NCBI RefSeq assembly: GCF_000801105.2
Contig: NW_026615351.1
Span: 1 to 64,000, forward strand
Length of the DNA stretch: 64,000 nucleotides
Direction of reading: 5' to 3'
Source of the DNA: Raphanus sativus
Taxonomy: Eukaryota > Streptophyta > Magnoliopsida > Brassicales > Brassicaceae
Shown piece after piece: positions 37,895 through 49,089 of the stretch; the stretch's first letter is position 1; each line of letters starts with the position of its first letter. The notes below the pieces were generated by a model. The model was given only the letters and a program-made list of their open reading frames with translations, was not told where the DNA came from and did not search any database. The translations under genes and the position numbers were made by a program.

Positions 37895-39712
37895 ATGTCG
37901 ATGATGTTCCCATCATTTCAGCTACTAGAGTTGAACATAATCTCAGCGCAAGACCTAGCTCCTGTCTCCAGCAAGACAAAGACTTACGCGGTTGCATGGG
38001 TTCACTCCGAGCGTAAACTCACCACGCGCGTCGACTACAACGGCGGAACAAACCCAACGTGGAACGACAAGTTCGTATTCAGAGTCGACGACGAGTTTCT
38101 CTACGCCGACACTTCAGCCGTCGTCATCGAAATCTACGCTCTACATTGGTTCCGAGACGTTCACGTAGGCACGGTCCGTGTCCTCGTCAGCAACCTCATC
38201 CCTCCTAGCCGTCGTCCAGGGTACAGAACCGGCAACAACAACGACTACCACCATCGCACTACGCCACCTCAGGGAATGAGATTCGTCGCGCTTCAGGTTC
38301 GTCGTGCCTCGGGTCGACCTCAGGGGATATTGAACATCGGTGTTGGAGTGCTTGATGGTTCCATGAGAAGCATGCCGCTTTACACGCATATGGATTCCTC
38401 TGCTGTGGGGTATAGAGATTTGCTAGGCGAAGAGGATCGTCATCTACAGCATTTGCATTTGAATAGTAACAAAGGAAGCTCTAAGAATCCACAATCTCCG
38501 TCTTCGAGGCAGTTTCAGTCTGTGGTCTCGAGACCAGAGCTCCGTCGTACGAAGAGCGATACGAGCTCGATGGTTGTTTCGGATCTTTTAAGCAGAGTTG
38601 AACGTAGCCGGTTAGCTAGACAGCCGGCAAGCGCATTAGTAAGCACTGAATCCGAAACTGAACCAACCACGACCGATACTGATGCCACGGAGATAAAAGA
38701 GAATGGACCTAAAGTCATGAAGCAAATATACGAACCAGACTTCATAGATCCACAGCCAAGGGTGGTTGTCACGAATCAGACCTCATACCATCAGTCGTCA
38801 CGTAAAACACCTAGAAAAGTGACAATGAACGAGAAACATAGACCGGTTAAGGCTCGAGCGTCACCGTATTTATCAAGACATGGAACGCCGTTGAGATCTA
38901 ACATCGTTGCATCTTCTCCTATGCATCCTAACGGTAACGGAGTTAGGTCAACACCGATGAGATCAAATATCGTCGCCATGTCTCCCATGCATCCCAACAT
39001 GACTCCCATGCAGACTCCTATGCGTTCCAAAATGACACCCATGCAAACTCCTATGCGTTCCAACATGACACCCATGCAGACTCCTATGCGTTCCAACATG
39101 ACACCCATGCAGACTCCTATGCGTTCCAACATGACTCCCATGCAGACTCCTATGCGTTCCAACGTGCTTAGATCGACTACTCCAATGAGACCAAACTACA
39201 TGTCCACACCGATGAGGGCATCGAACTTAGCTGGGAGGAGAATCTTGACCGAGTCTGAGTTAGGTCCATCGCCATCAGAAGTCGCCGAGAAGATCGCCAA
39301 AGAGAGGTCTCACGCTAACGACACGGAGAGCTCGATACTCAGCGAGTGGAGCATCGACGAAACTAGCGTGGAAGGACTACGTTCGAAACTCCAGAGGTGG
39401 CGTACGGAGCTGCCACCGTTGTATGATATAGGATCGAGCCAAGTGAGCAGCACCGAGTACGACGGTTCAACGGTCGTCCCTGGAGGAAGGAGCTCTAGAC
39501 AGAAAACTCCAGCGGTGAAGAAGAGACATAGTCGTAGGCATACTGAGGGAGGTAATGGACTTTTCTCGTGTTTTAGTAAGATTTGCGGCGTGGAATGCAG
39601 TTTTGCGTGCGGTGGTGGTGGTGGTGGTGGCACGGATCATGACGAGTCGAGGAAAGGTAGGGGTGGTCGCGTGCATCGCACCTACTCTGCTTCTGATTTG
39701 AGCTCTTTGTGA
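37895..39712 (+). CDS. C2-domain protein with a coding minisatellite
   Basis: A single-exon gene encodes 605 aa. The ATG at 37895 is preferred because the open frame upstream begins with GTG. Residues about 8-120 form a C2 domain of the plant SRC2/BAP type (LELNIISAQDLAPV, YAVAWVHSERKLTTRVD, NPTWNDKFVFRVDD), a calcium- or phospholipid-binding module. The middle is low-complexity and basic, including five 33-bp tandem repeats that encode the unit NMTPMQTPMRS. A conserved stretch (EVAEKIAKERSHAN, ESSILSEWSIDETSVEG) follows, then a Cys/Gly-rich segment FSCFSKICGVECSFACGGGG that could be lipid-modified (inference). Function is unknown. Position fits At1g04540. Confidence 0.92.
   Translation: MSMMFPSFQLLELNIISAQDLAPVSSKTKTYAVAWVHSERKLTTRVDYNGGTNPTWNDKFVFRVDDEFLYADTSAVVIEIYALHWFRDVHVGTVRVLVSNLIPPSRRPGYRTGNNNDYHHRTTPPQGMRFVALQVRRASGRPQGILNIGVGVLDGSMRSMPLYTHMDSSAVGYRDLLGEEDRHLQHLHLNSNKGSSKNPQSPSSRQFQSVVSRPELRRTKSDTSSMVVSDLLSRVERSRLARQPASALVSTESETEPTTTDTDATEIKENGPKVMKQIYEPDFIDPQPRVVVTNQTSYHQSSRKTPRKVTMNEKHRPVKARASPYLSRHGTPLRSNIVASSPMHPNGNGVRSTPMRSNIVAMSPMHPNMTPMQTPMRSKMTPMQTPMRSNMTPMQTPMRSNMTPMQTPMRSNMTPMQTPMRSNVLRSTTPMRPNYMSTPMRASNLAGRRILTESELGPSPSEVAEKIAKERSHANDTESSILSEWSIDETSVEGLRSKLQRWRTELPPLYDIGSSQVSSTEYDGSTVVPGGRSSRQKTPAVKKRHSRRHTEGGNGLFSCFSKICGVECSFACGGGGGGGTDHDESRKGRGGRVHRTYSASDLSSL
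38996..39160 (+). repeat. Five 33-bp coding tandem repeats
   Basis: Units start at 38996, 39029, 39062, 39095 and 39128. Each encodes N/K-M-T-P-M-Q-T-P-M-R-S with a few synonymous differences. They are flanked by related but shorter SNIVA-type units (38890-38995), which suggests the array grew from a PMRSNI-like ancestor. Confidence 0.95.
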
Positions 39713-40852
39713 TATTTACATAATTCAAATGTTTTTTTTGGATCCCCTGTTATATTATTATTATTTTTTTGGAGGGGTGGAAAAAATGCTGGTGATGTAA
39801 ACGATTTATTTAATCTTATTACTATTGTTGATAAATCATTTCACATTATACTAATGGTGAAAAAAATATATAAGTGCTTGTGTGTGTGAGAGTATTGATA
39901 CTTTTCTATACACGAGTCAGTAAAACATAACTTCATACAGGATACAACCATTTAATCTCAACAGTAATTTAGTTTCCATGAGAGCCATGAATTAGAGCAT
40001 GAGATCAGTGTGCTCTTTTGATAATAATTCTGATTAAAAGTGTAATTTATACAAATCAATTTGCGCCTGCAAAAGTTTTCTCAATGGATCATCAAACAAA
40101 CATCATGATGTTTTCAAGGACAGATTATAGTTATGCATATCTTCCCATCAATTTCCTTCTCTCTCTTTTTTTTTGCATTTTTTTGTTAAATTTATTTTTC
40201 ATATTGCTCGACAACAATCATGTTTTCAATGACAAATAAACTTAAAACTATGTGTCTCTCTTTATTAAGTTAATATATATATATATATATATAATTTTGC
40301 TATAAAGCATAAGTATTTTCTGACCATATACTTATTTATTGCTAAACTGAAATACAACTTTCTCCCATTGTCCGATTCCCCCATAAACTATGTATTAGAA
40401 TCCGGAAGCATCTTTAGATTATTGATTTAGTAGTCCTCACTAAACACATGATGTAATATAGCAACGACTTCTCATCCGAAAGCATTACAATATAATAGCC
40501 TATAATATACACCAAAACATATTTACAAGTGGAAAAAGGAAAAGAAGAAGAATGACGTAACAAAAAGCAAAACCTTAGCTAATATTATAAACAAATATGT
40601 TATGCAGACACACATACACAACTGTAAAACAAGTTTCTTGGGACTCTGTTTCTCTAGTTGCTTGAACCAACTAGTCTAACGCAACGAGAGCACGACAGGT
40701 TTGATGATGTCGGGGAACTAAACTTTTTAAAGAAAGCCAATTTTTAATATTAAAAAAAAACAAAAGAGAAGACTTTGGTTAGAAAGATTGACAGATGGGT
40801 CCCAATTCTCATCACATCTCTCTCTCACTCTCTCTTTTACTCTGTTTTCACC
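39713..40852. promoter_or_regulatory. C2-gene 3' UTR and IAA12 promoter
   Basis: The 3' UTR of the C2 gene is followed by AT-rich sequence with an (AT)n run at about 40274-40292. A canonical auxin response element TGTCTC occurs at 40253-40258, and another at 40927-40932 lies in the IAA12 leader. Aux/IAA genes are commonly auxin-induced, but whether these sites work is unknown. Confidence 0.45.
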
Positions 40853-41005
40853 ATGTCTATCTCTCTCTCTCTCTCTCAAATAAGATCGAAGAAAACCCTA
40901 AATAACCCACACACGCTCTCTTCTTTTGTCTCCATTCATCTCTGTGTCCTCTTTCTCTTGAACGGTTCACTGAAAAGACTCTTTCTCTTTGATATCCTTG
41001 TCGAC

Positions 41006-42108
41006 ATGCGTGGGTCGCAAATGGAGAGGGGGAAGAGTAATCTTCTTCCGGCTGAGAGTGAGCTCGAGCTGGGACTAGGGCTCAGCATCGGCGGTGGCGC
41101 GTGGAAAGACCGTGGGAGAATTCTAACGGCTAAGGATTTTCCTTCTGTTGGGTCTAAACGATGTGCTGACTCTTCCTCTCACCAAGGAGCTTCTCCTCCT
41201 CGTTCAAGGTTCGTCGTTTCTTTTCTTTTTTTTTCTTAAACAAGAACTAGTTAGCTTCTGTTAAAGCTTCTAGTCATGCTGTAGATTTTTCCTATGTAGT
41301 CAGATTCATGCTTGTGCTAGGATTTGGTTATAAATAAGATGGTTTTGGTGTAGCAGTCAGATAGTGGGATGGCCACCAATTGGGTCTCACAGGATGAACA
41401 ACCACCAAGCTATGAAGGCGGGGACCAAAGCTGAAGAAGAAGAAGAAAAGAATGATGAGCCTAAAGATGTCGTCACAATGAAGGCGAAAGTTGAGGGTTT
41501 AGGAGGGTATGTAAAAGTGAATATGGATGGAGTTGGTATAGGCAGAAAAGTGGATATGAGAGCTCATTCTTCTTACGAAAACTTGGCTCACACGCTTGAG
41601 GAGATGTTCTTCGGAATCACAGGTCAGTTAACTTGAGAGACGGGTTCTTTCCGACAAATGGAGTTTTTTTAACTGACATAGTTATTGTATTTTTTTGAAA
41701 TGATCAGGTTCTACTACTTGTAGGGAAAAGGTGAAGAAACCTTTGAGACTTTTAGATGGATCAGCAGAGTTTGTACTCACTTATGAAGATAAGGAAGGAG
41801 ATTGGATGCTTGTTGGAGATGTTCCATGGATGTAAGAATCTAGAAATGGTTTGGTATCAGAGAATCAATATATATATTAGTCTTTATTTAAGATCTAAAT
41901 CGTTTCTGCTTTGCTACCAGAATGTTTATCACTTCAGTGAAAAGGCTTCGGATCATGGGAACCTCCGAAGCTAATGGACTTGGTATATGTTTTTAAAGAT
42001 CTTTCTTTCTGGTTTGTGGTTTTTAAAGAATAACCAGGCTGTAACATTTTTAATGCAGCTCCAAGACATGAAGAACAGAAGGACAGACAGAGAAACAACC
42101 ATGTTTAG
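41006..42108 (+). CDS. IAA12: Aux/IAA repressor IAA12 (BODENLOS)
   Basis: This is a short-lived nuclear repressor of auxin response that partners ARF5/MONOPTEROS in embryo and root patterning in Arabidopsis. Five exons (41006-41208, 41357-41622, 41708-41831, 41921-41982, 42059-42108) give 234 aa. Domain I is the EAR motif [12 protein letters not shown]. The domain II degron is VGWPPIG, intact, so TIR1/AFB recognition is expected. The PB1 region (domains III/IV) is FVKVNMDG-like ([20 protein letters not shown]), [15 protein letters not shown] and [13 protein letters not shown]. The start is placed at the ATG giving [12 protein letters not shown], as in the Arabidopsis protein; an in-frame ATG 51 codons upstream also exists. 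Position fits At1g04550. A 1.28-kb palindromic element begins 111 bp after the stop codon. Confidence 0.96.
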
Positions 42109-42219
42109 CTTGGCACTGTTACTCTATACCTTTTGAAGCAAGTATCCTATAAAAGCTGAAGCTTAAGATTTGATAGTAATCTTGGTTTTTGTTAGAGGTT
42201 TGGAATATGGTTTTTTATT

Positions 42220-43501
42220 GGAAAAAAGTTTCCAAACTACACGACGTTTACATTAATATGGTGGAAACCATCCGATGTATTAAAATGTGTTAATAACTAC
42301 ACGAAATTTATATTAATACATGCCACATATACGAAGTTTATGTTAATATGGTGCCAACATCACAGTCGGGTTAAATTGATCTAAATTTAAGTTAATGAGG
42401 TCAATCCGTAGTTTATTAAATTTAATAAATTTAATAATTTTTTCAAAAAACTGATTTATTAAGATTAATAAACCTTTTTTAGCAAAAAAAGATTAATAAA
42501 CCTAATTGATTTTATTAATGAACTTAATAAACTTAATAATTTATTGAATTTAATAAATTAATTAAAATTAATAATTTACTAATTTTATAAATTTAATAAA
42601 TTTGTTAAACTTATTAAAACTATTACACTTATTAAACTTAAAATTAATAAAACCAATAAATTTATATATTTTAATAAGTTATTAAGTTTATTAAGTTAAG
42701 TTTTAAAATTTTATTAAGTTCAATAAATCATCAAGTTTATTATGTTTCTAAATTTATTAGTTTTAATAAATTTATGAAGTTTAATTAATTTATTATGTTT
42801 AATAAATTATAAAGTTTATTATTTTATTAAGTTTAATAAATTTATTATGTTTAATAAGTTTAATAATTTTAATAAATAATTAAGTTTATTAAGATTATTA
42901 ATTTGATTAAGTTTTATAATTTTTTTTTTAAATTATGTTTATTAAATTTATTTAATTTAATAAATTGTTAATTTATTAATTTATTTAAGTTTAATAATTT
43001 TATTAATATTTTTAATAAGTTTAATCATTTTAATAATTAAATTTATATATTTAATTTTCATAAATTATAAAGTTTATCAATTTTATTAATAGGTGTAATA
43101 AGATTAATAATTTTAGTAAGATTTATAAATTTATTAAATTTGTTAAGTTTAGTAAATTATTAATTTTAATTAATTTATTAAATTTAATAAATCATTAAGT
43201 TTAGGAATTTCTTAAGTTTATTAAGTTCATTAATAAAATCAATTAGATTTATTAATCTTAATAAATCAGTTTTTTTGGAAAAAATATTAAATTTATTAAA
43301 CTTAATAAATTACGGATTGATCCCATTAAGTTAAATTTAGATCAATTTAACCCGACTGTGATGTTGGCACCATATTAACATAAACTTCGTACATGTGGCA
43401 TGTATTAATATAAATTTCGTGTAGTTACTGACACATTCTAATACATCGGATCGTTTTCACCATATTAGTGTAAACGTCGTGTAGTTAGGAAACTTTTTTC
43501 C
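42220..43501. mobile_element. Long palindromic (foldback) element, probable Mutator-like MITE
   Basis: The ends are GGAAAAAAGTTTCC (42220-42233) and its inverse GGAAACTTTTTTCC (43488-43501), flanked by identical 9-bp direct repeats TTTTTTATT (42211-42219 and 43502-43510). Nine-base duplications are typical of Mutator-like elements. The inverted repeats extend inward at high similarity for at least 270 bases and, with small indels, for most of the element, so the whole forms one hairpin with arms of about 600 bases. The interior is made of TTTAATAAATT variants. There is no coding capacity. Confidence 0.85.
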
Positions 43502-44179
43502 TTTTTTATTAGGTCATTCAATTAGTAGTTTTCTTGGTTTTTTTTTTTATCTTCCCATTGTTTCTTTTTCTTTGTATCAGTTGTCTCTCTTCTCAGAGAC
43601 AGAATGTTCTTTGTTTATTTCTTTCTTTCTTATATTGTAAATAGTTGAAGCTGTCTAATGTGATAATGGTTCTGTTTTTTTGTTTTTTGTTTTGGTCGTT
43701 CTTGATTCCGAGGAATGAAACTCTGTTCCTTAATATCGTTTGATTCATTTTTGTGTGCTTACTTTTTCTTAAAAGAAAATTCCATTGAAAATGAAATAGA
43801 AAACAAACAAATTTTTATTCAACTACTTAAATATTTGTATATGTTATTATCTAATAGTACTAGTACAAAATATAATGTAAATCAAGTTTAACAAAGGGAA
43901 AGAAGCCAATAAAAATGTTTTGGATGCATGTCACCTAATAATCAAAATATTTTTAAGTTTTCAAATGGTATACGATGCACATGTAATATAGTTTAAATCG
44001 TTACCTAAAAAATAAAAAGGCGAAAAATAATCGAAAAGTGAGGAGTCCAACCAAAGTTTTAAAGGATAAAAAAGACTAAAAAGTCAAAAAAAACTGTTTA
44101 GAGAGTCTGTAGAAGAAGAAGATTGATGAGTCTTTCTTTCTTTCATAAAGTTGGAAGTTTCACAATTATAGAGAGAGAA
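43502..44179. other. Spacer and leader of the small membrane-protein gene
   Basis: AT-rich sequence with T-rich tracts, ending in a GA-rich leader before the ATG at 44180. It may also contain the distal 3' end of IAA12 transcripts if the palindrome is read through. No gene. Confidence 0.4.
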
Positions 44180-45215
44180 ATGGATCATCATAATCATCAT
44201 CAATGGCGTTTGAGATTATCTTTCAAGAACGCCACAATTGCTCTCTCTCTCGTCAACCTTGTCATCTTCCTCTTCCTCCTTCAGGGCTTTTTCACTTCCT
44301 CCTCTCGCCGACTCCTTTCAGGTTTGTTAGCAAATCTCTCTCTCTCTCTCTCTCTGGAAAAAGCATCGAATTTCGATTCAAAGGTTGGTGCTTTAGGGAT
44401 CATCTTGTGATTGGGTCTTTCTCGGATCTGTTCTGTTCATATCCTTGTTTGAGATTTTCTGGATCTCTTCACTAGATTTCGATTCCTTCTAGAAGGAATC
44501 GGATATAGGTAACAAAAAAAAAGCCTAGATTTTTTTTTTTTGTCTTATTTAGTACACTGAATAGTGAATAGAGTTGTTGCTTCTTCTTACATGGAACCTG
44601 TTGTCCGAATTTTGACATTTTATGTCTGTTAAAAATCCAAACTTTGAATGTCATCTAAAAAGTTAAGCCTATTTACTTAAAAAAAGGTTTCTTCTTTGTT
44701 TCATTCTTTCACCGTTACATTTTGATAAATATGCAGCTCAGCTTCGGTACGTGAAGGAAGCCGAAGAGATTAGACTCTCGATGCAACCTTTACTGCTTAT
44801 CAAAAGAGTAACCTACATACACTGTTCACATCTGTAAAGCCCTCTCTACTTCTCTTACTATAATCTATTATAGGTCCGAGAAATCGAACAGGAGGCATCT
44901 GGTGGACAAGAAACAGAGCAGGAGAAAGATGTGAAGCAGAACACAGCCGTTGACCTCTCTAAACGTCTCAAAGACTTCCGCTCCCTTAACGATGCGTCCA
45001 GCTTGAAAGGTAAAATACAAAATGGCAACGAAGTTACAATCTCTTTCTTTGTTCAATGGCTATAAACAAAACTACACACATGAAGAGGTTTTTTGATCTG
45101 TTACGCTAATGTTCTTTTTATAGCATTGGAAGAATGGCGAAAGCGGAAAATGGAACGAGCAAGACAACGTGATCTTGAGAAAACCGGAGGTCTTTCTTCA
45201 TCCAAAACATCATAA
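44180..45215 (+). CDS. Small single-pass membrane protein, function unknown
   Basis: Four exons (44180-44321, 44737-44807, 44874-45009, 45124-45215) give 146 aa. Residues about 18-38 form one hydrophobic helix (TIALSLVNLVIFLFLLQGFF), preceded by a basic stretch. The rest is charged and probably coiled-coil (LRYVKEAEEIRLSMQPLLLI, then EQEASGGQETEQEKDVKQ) and ends RQRDLEKTGGLSSSKTS. I recognise it only as the uncharacterised gene at this place in Arabidopsis (about At1g04555). The (CT)n run at 44334-44356 is intronic. Confidence 0.85.
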
Positions 45216-45839
45216 GACTATCATGGCTGCTAGCCTGCTACTGTTACTGCTAATATATAACATTATATTATACTATCTCAGAAAACACTCGTCTAGTGTA
45301 ACACACATACAAAGTGCTTTAAAAAGAAAAGATTCTAAATATGTAATGTTTCCTACATTGTAGTACTTCACAAACTTGTTTACACTTCACACCAAACAAC
45401 ATTCAGTAATTGATTCGAAGATCACATAGTCAATCGACACTTCTCCCAATACATGGCTCTCCTCTATATAAATGCATGTTAATATTATTAACTCCAGGAG
45501 AATAATTTCCTGACAAAATAATCGTTACCAAATATATGGCACATTTAATATGATTAAAGCATAAGGAGATAATATAAAAGAAATCAAAGCGCAGTGACAA
45601 CACTGGCTATATCCAACACTTTGGACCAACCTCGCGGCACGTGTTCCACCACCTGTAACCAGCTAAACACAGAAGGTCTTTTGTGCATGGCACGTATTCC
45701 TCGCCAACAAACCGTCTGATAATAAGCTTCGTGTTATAAAAACTATGTCACATGCCCCCTCAAACCGATCATCACCGAACTAGTAAAGCTTTTGTTGGAT
45801 TTGGATAAAGCGTAGCAAAGAAAGTAAAGGTGGTTAAAA
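45216..45839 (+). promoter_or_regulatory. AWPM-19 gene promoter with ABRE/G-box
   Basis: Upstream of the AWPM-19-like gene lies GGCACGTGTT, with CACGTG at 45638-45643, a combined G-box and ABA-response element. A second ACGT core (GGCACGTATT) follows about 50 bases later. Two ABRE-like cores close together are typical of ABA- and seed-induced promoters, which fits the family. The first 250 bases are the 3' UTR of the preceding gene. Confidence 0.6.
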
Positions 45840-46554
45840 ATGGCGACGGTGGGAAGAAACATAGCAGCACCATTGCTGTTCTTGAATCTGATCATGTACC
45901 TTATTGTGCTTGGTTTCGCAAGTTGGTGTCTTAACAGATACATCAACGGCCAAACTAACCACCCAAGTATAGTACTTCTCTCTGAATCTCTCTATTTGTG
46001 TATATATATATGATATTGGTTACTGACTGTTAAAAAAACTAACTAGGCTTTGGAGGGAACGGAGCAACACCCTTCTTCTTGACGTTTTCGATCTTAGCGG
46101 CCGTTATAGGCATAGCGTCAAAGCTAGCCGGAGCTAACCATATCAGGTTCTGGAGGAACGATAGTCTTGCAGCCGCAGGATCTTCCTCTATCGTTGCATG
46201 GGCCGTTACCGCTCTTGCCATGGGGTAATATATCTTATTTGTGTATATGTTATCTTTATATTAACATAAAATGTCATTTTGATCCTTTGTTTCTAAAGGT
46301 TGGCATGCAAGCAAATAAACATAGGAGGATGGAGAGGGTGGAGGTTGAGGATGATTGAAGCCTTCATTATAATCCTGACGTTCACGCAGTTGCTTTACCT
46401 CTTGCTGATCCACGCCGGTGCATTCAGCAGCAAGTACGGTCCTGGATATAGAGATCGTGACTACGCTAGAGGTGATCAAGGTCATGGTCACGTGCCAGGC
46501 ACTCATGCAGGGGAGCACAAACCTGGTGTTGGAACAACCACAATGGCCGTTTAG
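45840..46554 (+). CDS. AWPM-19-like plasma membrane protein
   Basis: Three exons (45840-45966, 46047-46224, 46299-46554) encode 186 aa. Four hydrophobic segments are visible: LLFLNLIMYLIVLGFASWCL, TPFFLTFSILAAVIGIASKL, AAGSSSIVAWAVTALAMGLA and AFIIILTFTQLLYLLLIHAG. The signature RYINGQTNHPSFGGNG is typical of the AWPM-19 family. The family was named for a wheat plasma-membrane protein induced by abscisic acid and freezing tolerance, and a rice member has been reported as an ABA importer. The tail is Gly/His-rich. It converges on the MFS gene, leaving 220 bp between stop codons. Position fits At1g04560. Confidence 0.94.
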
Positions 46555-46774
46555 AGTCCTTCTATAGTGCTTTTGTAATCTTTATATATAATTTGGATAA
46601 TAAGTTATGACCAAAGATGTAGGTTCCTTTTTTACCTTATCGGTTTATGTAATAATGTTTATGAATTTGTGTCTTTTATGCGAACCAAAGAAACATAAAT
46701 TCTAATCAAAACTGAAAATCTCATTATAAACAAGGTATACGTTATTCTAATGTGTTACATACTTGTTGCTTACG

Positions 46775-48674
46775 CTATCTTTGTGCTTCTTCCGACTCTC
46801 TTCCTCGTCGATAAGCTATACTTTCTTGCCGCACTACTCTCCCTACTCTTCTACTTCTTCTGCTTCTCGTACTCGAACCTCTTTTCACTCCCTTCTCAAT
46901 CACAGGCTCCGACATTGGGAGGAAGTGCATGAAACACAAAGGCACCAAAGCTGCTAGAGACTGTACTATAATCCCTGTAGGCAGGTTTGAGTAGTTACTA
47001 GACGTTACACCTATCACATTAGCCAACCCTACGCCTAAGAACGCGCTAAAAATCTGTGATAGACAAAGAGACGAAGCGAGAAACGATGTGACCGATCCTT
47101 CGCAGCCTTGAGGACACATGTTGGCTAACCGAACTGCGAAGGGAAGGATCTTGAACTGTGCGAGGATCTCCGCTAAGCTAGAGAAACAGAGAACAAAGAC
47201 TTCGTTGGAGATACCAACTCCGAGGTTTATCTGCTTCACCAAAACATAGTCGAGGAGGATGGATAACGCGTATAGGAGCTGGACGATGTGGATGAGTGGT
47301 CTCATGGGGAGTGTCTTTAAGTACCGGTCGTAGACAACGGTTAGACAAAGAAGCATCACTTGTCCAATCACTTTGGACATTCCTATAACGGAAGGGTCTA
47401 GGTTTAGAACTTGTGTTTGGTAGCAGAACACTGACCCCGAGAGAAGTGGAACCATTGAGATGGACACTACTGCCCAAACCATAGGCTGTGAGATATCCTC
47501 CTCCTGGATAGCTTCCATGAGATTAGAAAACTGTTTCTTCACGCTCATCACAACCGAGCTTGTCTCTTTCCTCCGTGGCAAACCAAAAGACTCTTCTCTG
47601 GAAGAAAAGGAGACAAGGAGCTGAAGAGACAAGACCGCGGTGAAGACGAGGAACGAGATCTTGGGAGGTGTTCTGAGCAAGAGATATCCTCCAAGCAAGT
47701 TCCCTAGGACTCCACCAGCTGCTGAAGCCATGAGGGCGTAAGACTGAAGACCGTTTATTCGATATCTCAAACCGTATTCAGCAACGAGAGCATCTTTTGC
47801 GACCTCGGTGATGGATGCTCCAAGGTTACTGAGCAAGGCACATGCTATTAGAGAAGGAAGAACCTCTCTAGCTCCTTGGAACATCGCCATTGAACCCCAT
47901 GCTAATACCTGCAGAGACACTGACCACATTCAAGATATTCAGACCATATTGGCTTTGGAGCAGACAAAGACAGAGATTTTAGTACTTCCGATTTCATTTT
48001 AAATGTCGTTCTATACTTATGCATATTCATATAGATTCACCAACACAAATTATTATTAAATAGAAAAAATTATCTTTACACCTAATCATAATTCAACAAA
48101 AAATTTAAAGATATTATTGATAAATTTTGTATTAAAAAAATTAAAACTACACTTTTTTTTATATTCTACAACAACAACAAAAAATAAAATGAAAAGGATA
48201 AAGTATAAACTAACCTCCAATGGAGATGTAAGGAACTCTACGACCACTACCGATGTAGAGAACATCTGAGAGAACTCCATAGAGAGGCTTAGCCACCATG
48301 GGAAGAAGGCAAGAATACTGAACAAGCTGAAGGGTAGATGGTTGGAGTCCGAGGGTGTTAACCATGTGGAAGTTAAGTGCAAGCCATGGGAAACATCTGG
48401 AGCCCTGCACCCAGTAACCTAACCCACACAAAACTGAGATTCCTCCTCCACCCATTTGTTCATACCTCGTCGTTTCTTCAGATTCAGACACACCGTTGTT
48501 TCTCCTTTTTCTGGAAATGGAGAGACATGCGAAGGTTGTAGCTCTTCTTGATTTGAGGATATTGTTCTTGTTCTGCTTCTCTTGTAGTTGTAGTTTTCTG
48601 TTAATGGAGGAGAATGGTGGTTTCAAGAACGTGGTTGGGGAGTTCTGGATTGATAACAATGGATTTATCATCAT
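46775..48674 (-). CDS. Folate-biopterin transporter (FBT) family MFS protein, plastid-targeted
   Basis: Two coding exons, 48674-48215 and 47919-46775, give about 534 aa. The first 60 residues are Ser/Lys/Arg-rich with few acidic residues (MMINPLLSIQNSPTTFLKPP), like a chloroplast transit peptide. The rest contains about eleven hydrophobic helices with FBT family sequence (CLLPMVAKPLYGVLSDV, YRINGLQSYALMASAAGGVL, CPQGCEGSVTSFLASSL). The exon 2 acceptor is placed at 47920 because only that AG keeps the frame (IGGVSLQVLAWGS). Two ATG codons are adjacent at the start. Substrate could be folate, but plant FBT paralogues vary, so this is inference. Position fits At1g04570. Confidence 0.9.
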
Positions 48675-49089
48675 TTATGATTCTTAAGAGGTTTCTTTGT
48701 GTTTCAGAGAGATGAAAACAGAGGAGGAGAAAGCTTTAGGAGAAATGTTTGTCACAAGCTTCGTATGTAACGGTGGGGGTTGTTTATGTAACTTTGGGTG
48801 CAAACTCTTAAGGATCGTTGAATTGAGGAAAGGAGACGAAACAGGGTTTCTCGATTTACGAAACAAACAAAAAGAAAAAGAAAATAAAGAATGAAAATGA
48901 TATTTTGAAGGATCGAGAATCGTGTAGAGAAGTAATAAGAAGGAGACAAGATAACTCTAACAAAAAGCTAAATACAGTTTAATACTTGCCTTCCACAAGA
49001 TAATCAAATAAGATTCTAACGTTTTTATTTAAGGTAATTAACTAAAACCAACGGTTGTCATGGCTTTAATTTAGAGATTTGATTACTAA
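48675..49089. other. FBT-like gene leader/promoter
   Basis: Sequence upstream of the FBT-like gene up to the left end of the PIF/Harbinger element. It is the likely promoter and leader; no ORF with family similarity is seen. Confidence 0.4.

Noticed and set aside
38791..39162. Minus-strand ORF with repeated MERIGVCMGVML units
   Set aside because: Antisense reading of the C2-protein minisatellite; the repeat explains its open frame.
40274..40292. (AT)n run as a TATA box for IAA12
   Set aside because: It is about 570 bp upstream of the likely leader and looks like an ordinary microsatellite.
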